From an uncultured Roseovarius sp. (GTDB lineage Bacteria > Pseudomonadota > Alphaproteobacteria > Rhodobacterales > Rhodobacteraceae), in contig CANMBU010000001.1 in the NCBI GenBank assembly GCA_947496175.1, positions 744,001-808,000 on the forward strand: a stretch of DNA of 64,000 nt, written 5' to 3'. The stretch's first letter is position 1; each line of letters starts with the position of its first letter. Both the position numbers and the translations under genes were made by a program. The notes beneath the pieces were generated by a model that was not told where the DNA came from, did no database searches, and saw only the letters and a program-made list of their open reading frames with translations. Positions 60,289 to 64,000 of this stretch are shown in pieces.

Positions 60289-62265
60289 CTATTCCGCTGC
60301 TACTTTATCTGGTGCACTCACGGCTTCGACCTTTGCCGAAACAATGCTCAGCGTAGCGCTGATCGAGCCTTTCCGCCCATCCTCGTAGGTCACCTCTGTG
60401 GTCGTGAAAATATCCTCCGAACCGTCATAGAGCGCACCCAGAAGGTCCTCAAATTTCTCCGAAATCACGCCGCGGCGCACCTTGCGCGTGCGGGTCATTT
60501 CACCGTCATCCGCATCCAGTTCCTTGTGCAAAACGATGAAACGATACACCTGACAATGCGCCAGCATGGGGTCTTCGCCGAGCGAACGATTGACCTCTTC
60601 GACATGGCTCTTGATCGTCTCAAGAACCTGCGGATGACCAGCCAGTTCCTGATAGGAGGCGTACCCAATATTGTTGCGCTCCGCCCAATTTCCCACAGCG
60701 TTGAGATCAATGTTGATGAACGCCGTACATTCTTCACGCTGGTTGCCAAAGACCACGGCCTCCAGAATATTGGGGTAGAATTTCAGTTTGTTTTCAACAT
60801 ATTTGGGAGCAAACATCTGGCCGCTGGCCATTTTACCAACATCCTTGGCACGGTCGATAATCCGAAGGTGCCCCGAGCTTTCGTCGATAAAACCAGCATC
60901 CCCAGTTGCGACCCAGCCATCGGCATCCTTGGTCGAGACCGTGCTTTCCGGGTTTTTGTAGTATTCTTCAAACACACCCGCACTGCGGTAAAACACTTCG
61001 CCATCGTCTGAGATGCGAAGCTCCACGCCCGGCGCTGCAATCCCAACAGTGTCGTTGTGCACTTCTCCATCTGGTTGGAGCGTGATGAACACACTGGCTT
61101 CTGTCTGCCCATACAGCTGTTTGAGGTTGATACCCAAAGCGCGATAAAACTCAAAAATTTCCGGGCCAATCGCCTCGCCCGCTGTATACCCAACACGCAC
61201 GCGCCCTAACCCAAGCGTATCTTTCAGCGGGCCGAAGATGAGCAAGTTTCCAAGTTTGTACTTCAACCGATCCCAGCCACTGACAGATTTACCATCCAGA
61301 ATGGCAGGACCGACCTTACGCGCATGCGCCATAAACTTTTTGAAAAGCCATTGCTTGAAGCGCCCCGCGTCCTCCATGCGTATCATCACATTGGTCAACT
61401 GGATTTCAAAAACCCGAGGGGGCGCGAAGTAATAGGTCGGGCCTATTTCCCGCAAATCCACATGCATTGTATCCGCGCTTTCAGGGCAGTTCACACAAAA
61501 ACCGCACCAATAGGCCTGCCCAATCGAAAAGATGAAATCCCCAACCCAAGCCATTGGCAGATACGCCAGCACCTCTTCATCACCGGTAAGTCTGTCAAAC
61601 TCAGAAGACGACTTGGACGCCTCAATGATGTTGCGATTGGAAAGCACAACGCCTTTGGGTTTACCCGTCGTGCCAGAGGTATAAAGCATGACACAGGTGC
61701 TATTGTAATCAAGTTTGGCGCGCCGTTCTGACAAATCTCCCGAAAACTCGTCTCGTGCAGCGCGACCTTGTTGCTGCACTTGGCTGAATTCATGAAGTTT
61801 GTGATGGTCGTACTTTCGCAACCCGCGCGGGTCGACATAGATCATATGCTCGAACTGATGCAGGCGGTCTTGTATCTCGATAATCTTATCGACCTGCTCC
61901 TGGTCTTCAACAATGGCAAAGCGTGCCCCGCAATGATCCAGTACATAGGCCATCTCTTCGGCGGCTGCGTCCTGATATACAGGAACCGGCACAGCACCTA
62001 CGCATTGCGCCGCAACCATAGACCAATAAAAGTAAGGCCGATTGCGTCCGGCGATTGCGATGAAGTCGCCCTCGTTGACGCCAAGGTTCAGCAATCCCAG
62101 AGCAAGCGCTTCAATCTCTTTCTCGGTTTCAGCCCAGGTCCAGGTTTGCCAGATACCGTATTCTTTTTCGCGGTAAGCCGGTTTTGCCCCGAACTGGGTA
62201 ACATTCCGATGAAGAAGCGCCGGAATGGACTGAAGCCCCTCCGCCGCCATTGACGACTTTGCCAA
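60289..62265 (-). CDS. AMP-binding acyl-CoA synthetase heading the ABC operon
   Basis: This 658-aa ANL-superfamily enzyme resembles long-chain fatty-acid CoA ligases. It has the P-loop CVMLYTSGTTGKPKGVVLSNRN (about residues 192-213), LKQLYGQTEAS, the A8 hinge GHLRIIDRAKDVGKMASGQ and KYVENKLKFYPNI. It activates a carboxylic acid to its CoA thioester as it enters the cell. The tight linkage to the Liv-type transporter is typical of uptake-activation systems for aromatic or alicyclic acids; the exact substrate is unknown. Palindromes lie 17-53 bp upstream. Confidence 0.87.
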   Translation of the reverse strand: MAKSSMAAEGLQSIPALLHRNVTQFGAKPAYREKEYGIWQTWTWAETEKEIEALALGLLNLGVNEGDFIAIAGRNRPYFYWSMVAAQCVGAVPVPVYQDAAAEEMAYVLDHCGARFAIVEDQEQVDKIIEIQDRLHQFEHMIYVDPRGLRKYDHHKLHEFSQVQQQGRAARDEFSGDLSERRAKLDYNSTCVMLYTSGTTGKPKGVVLSNRNIIEASKSSSEFDRLTGDEEVLAYLPMAWVGDFIFSIGQAYWCGFCVNCPESADTMHVDLREIGPTYYFAPPRVFEIQLTNVMIRMEDAGRFKQWLFKKFMAHARKVGPAILDGKSVSGWDRLKYKLGNLLIFGPLKDTLGLGRVRVGYTAGEAIGPEIFEFYRALGINLKQLYGQTEASVFITLQPDGEVHNDTVGIAAPGVELRISDDGEVFYRSAGVFEEYYKNPESTVSTKDADGWVATGDAGFIDESSGHLRIIDRAKDVGKMASGQMFAPKYVENKLKFYPNILEAVVFGNQREECTAFINIDLNAVGNWAERNNIGYASYQELAGHPQVLETIKSHVEEVNRSLGEDPMLAHCQVYRFIVLHKELDADDGEMTRTRKVRRGVISEKFEDLLGALYDGSEDIFTTTEVTYEDGRKGSISATLSIVSAKVEAVSAPDKVAAE

Positions 62266-62281
62266 TTCTTTTCCTCCCGTT

Positions 62282-62318
62282 GTTCGCTAAGCGAACGGAT
62301 CGTCATTCAGCGGACGAT
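62282..62318. promoter_or_regulatory. Two palindromes upstream of the acyl-CoA synthetase operon
   Basis: GTTCGCT-A-AGCGAAC (62282-62296) is a perfect 7-1-7 inverted repeat. ATCGTC (62299-62304) and GACGAT (62313-62318) form a second one. Both lie just before the operon start at 62265, where a TetR- or MarR-type repressor responding to an acyl-CoA would bind. Confidence 0.6.
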
Positions 62319-62466
62319 TCTTAACACTCCCTAGAGTGCGCGCCTAACAGTCGACGTCAACTTTTTCCTGATGTTTTCCAGATTCCTACGAATTGTAACA
62401 AGGCCCGTGCAACCCTTGACATCCTGCACCACCTGACCGGAATTGAGGGAGGAGGAGTGCTGCATT

Positions 62467-63069
62467 ATGACGAGACCACAGCTGGACTTCTGGTTCGAGT
62501 TTGCCTCGACCTATTCCTACCTGAGCGTGATGCGTTTGCCGGAACTGGCCTCAGAAGCTGGAGTGGACGTCAACTGGAGGCCCTTTCTGCTTGGGCCAAT
62601 TTTCAAATCACAAGGCTGGGACACATCGCCTTTCGTTGTTTATCCCGCCAAGGGAAAACACATGCTGCGTGATATGGAGCGGCGTGCAGAACGCTGCGGC
62701 TTGCGGTTTCGACATCCCAGTCCCTTCCCACAAAACAGTCTGTTGGCGGCGCGCGTGGCACAGATTGCACTTGAAGAACCACAAGGCGTTACGTTTTGCC
62801 AAAACGTTTACTTAATGCAATTCGATGAAGGACAGAACATCGAGGAGCCGGAGGTGATCGCCGCTTGTTTAGAAGCGGCAAAACTTCCCACGGACATAAT
62901 TGAACGAGCCCAAGAGGTTCCCAACAAGCATCGCCTGCGTGAAACCACCGAAGAGGCCATGCGTTACGGCATTTTCGGCGCACCAAGCTTTACCGTGGGC
63001 GATGAGCTTTTTTGGGGTGATGACCGGCTGGAAGCAGCGCTGGAATGGGCTGCCAAAGCAGAACCATGA
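62467..63069 (+). CDS. 2-hydroxychromene-2-carboxylate isomerase / DsbA-like thioredoxin-fold protein
   Basis: This 200-aa protein of the kappa-GST-like HCCA isomerase family starts LDFWFEFASTYSYLSVMRLPELA, where the Ser of SxYS replaces the DsbA CxxC. VDVNWRPFLLGPIFKSQGW, LRFRHPSPFPQNSLLAARVA and YGIFGAPSFTVGDELFWGDDRLE follow. Members isomerise aromatic-degradation intermediates with glutathione or act on unknown substrates. GGGAGGAGGAG precedes ATG 62467. It overlaps the histidine kinase start by four bases and is divergent from the acyl-CoA synthetase operon. Confidence 0.88.
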   Translation: MTRPQLDFWFEFASTYSYLSVMRLPELASEAGVDVNWRPFLLGPIFKSQGWDTSPFVVYPAKGKHMLRDMERRAERCGLRFRHPSPFPQNSLLAARVAQIALEEPQGVTFCQNVYLMQFDEGQNIEEPEVIAACLEAAKLPTDIIERAQEVPNKHRLRETTEEAMRYGIFGAPSFTVGDELFWGDDRLEAALEWAAKAEP

Positions 63070-64000
63070 GCCCAACTGACAAAACACAGATGACCATCGC
63101 CGGTCTCAATCTGATCCAGCAAGCACTCACGATTTATGATCGCAATCTGCATCTTGCGGTATGCAACCGCCGCTTTCAGGAAATGTTCGATCTGCCCATT
63201 GCTCTGGTCACACCTGGCGCACAGTTTGCCGACACGATCCGATATCTGGCCGAACGCGGCGACTACGGCGATGTCGGAAATGTCGACCACTTCGTTGCGG
63301 ACAGAGTGGAGATCGCACGCGCGTTTGAGCCACATTACATGGAACGTACTCGCGCCAGTGGGCGGATCATCTCGGTGGAAGGTTCCCCTCTGCCAGAAGG
63401 AGGATGGGTCACGGTCTACACAGACATAACAAAGACCCGACGACAAGAAGAACTGCTCAGCACGCGGTCAGAAGAACTGTCAGATCAACTTGTCAGCTAC
63501 TCACAGGACCTCACTTCCGCAAACCGTAAACTTGAGGCAACTATCACAGCTCTGGAGGAGGCGAAACGCCAAATCACCGAAGCAGAAGCGCGCATGCGGC
63601 TGACCACGGAAATGGTTCCCGCACATATCGCACATATCGGCCCAGACTGGCACTACACTTACTCCAACCGTCGGCTGAGTGTGATCATGCCCGGAACGCA
63701 GGCCAACCCTGTAGGCCTGACCCCCAAAACGGCACTCGGAGAACAGCCCTTTGCTATTCTAGAGCCGCATTTGAAGAATGCGTTTGATGGCGCGCCTGGC
63801 GTCTTTGAATTCACCCACGAGGAAAGCTCGCGCCGAATTCGTGTGGCACTCACTCCTGATCAGGCAACGGGAGGGGTGTATATTTTGTCGATGGACATAA
63901 CCGAGGAGGCGCAAACGCGCGCAGCCTTGCAACAAACGCGACGGCGCGAAATGGCCGCGCAGCTTACGTCCGGCCTGGCGCATGACTTTTCCAACTTGCT
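63066..64000 (+). CDS. PAS-domain sensor histidine kinase (C-terminus beyond window)
   Basis: The visible 311 residues start in an ATGA overlap with the isomerase gene. An N-terminal PAS-like domain (LNLIQQALTIYDRNLHLAVCNRRFQEMFDLP) is followed by a coiled coil (LSDQLVSYSQDLTSANRKLEATITALEEAKRQITEAEARM). A second PAS region (IAHIGPDWHYTYSNRRL) precedes the dimerisation helix with the phosphoacceptor LTSGLAHDFSNLL. No membrane segment is seen, so it appears cytosolic. The HDFSNLL H-box is typical of HWE/NtrB-like kinases. The catalytic ATPase domain lies outside the window. Confidence 0.87.
   Translation, partial: MSPTDKTQMTIAGLNLIQQALTIYDRNLHLAVCNRRFQEMFDLPIALVTPGAQFADTIRYLAERGDYGDVGNVDHFVADRVEIARAFEPHYMERTRASGRIISVEGSPLPEGGWVTVYTDITKTRRQEELLSTRSEELSDQLVSYSQDLTSANRKLEATITALEEAKRQITEAEARMRLTTEMVPAHIAHIGPDWHYTYSNRRLSVIMPGTQANPVGLTPKTALGEQPFAILEPHLKNAFDGAPGVFEFTHEESSRRIRVALTPDQATGGVYILSMDITEEAQTRAALQQTRRREMAAQLTSGLAHDFSNL

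Overview
The window looks like chromosomal DNA of a marine Roseobacter-group alphaproteobacterium (Rhodobacteraceae/Roseobacteraceae). Supporting content: a TMAO transport and demethylation locus, ethylmalonyl-CoA pathway genes (ccr, ecm), a luxR/luxI pair, an alphaproteobacterial-type SOS box (GAAC-N7-GAAC), a CtrA-type site, DUF2794, and densely packed moderately GC-rich genes. No rRNA, tRNA, CRISPR, prophage or intact insertion sequence was seen. Both window ends cut genes (a DUF4399 protein on the left, a PAS histidine kinase on the right).

Layout. 0-8.4 kb: DUF4399 protein, an ECF sigma/anti-sigma pair (sigma apparently starts at ATT), LysR, FMN reductase, VOC protein, MaoC/FAS1-like dehydratase, the two MnmC modules split into divergent genes (FAD oxidoreductase and mnmD), an EamA transporter, and a small exported protein with a PCu(A)C copper chaperone. 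8.4-16.5 kb: lytic transglycosylase, dapA, flavodoxin, NYN/OST-HTH protein, YghU-type GST, lipoprotein, glutathione-dependent formaldehyde dehydrogenase, I78 inhibitor, azoreductase. 16.6-23.4 kb: LysR, EamA, GT61 glycosyltransferase coupled to an ArsR regulator, universal stress protein, an orphan imuB behind an SOS box, then an unusual 11-bp-period repeat and an Old Yellow Enzyme homologue. 23.5-31.3 kb: tmoX-tmoV-tmoW-tdm, with a divergent LysR gene and a strong palindrome between.

31.3-45.6 kb: HDAC-family deacetylase, MscS channel, rsfS-rlmH, gpmI-envC-ctpA, then a long minus-strand block (BaiN-like flavoprotein, aminotransferase, DUF2794, SDR, RecD-like helicase, luxI, luxR and a small ORF overlapping luxR). 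45.7-50.7 kb: ccr, a PlsB-like acyltransferase and ecm; the ccr and ecm upstream regions share an 18-bp motif. 50.7-54 kb: DUF4168, GNAT, a PaaK-like CoA ligase and an unrecognised protein made of two copies of one domain. 54-62.3 kb: a minus-strand nine-gene operon with an acyl-CoA synthetase, a complete LivFGHMK-type ABC transporter, a small membrane protein, an exported protein and a small DUF6958-like protein. 62.4 kb to the end: an HCCA isomerase/DsbA-like protein coupled to the histidine kinase.

Main points to follow up: (1) a dispersed element of 11-bp units built on TCGGT, present twice in the same unit order, once downstream of imuB and once where it encodes the signal-peptide N-region of an exported protein; (2) the shared motif before ccr and ecm; (3) a CtrA-type site and a small protein gene upstream of luxR; (4) an orphan, apparently SOS-controlled imuB; (5) the duplicated-domain protein at 53177; (6) non-standard start arrangements in the ECF sigma and rsfS genes. 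All functional calls rest on reading the translated sequences and on family knowledge; no database search was possible.
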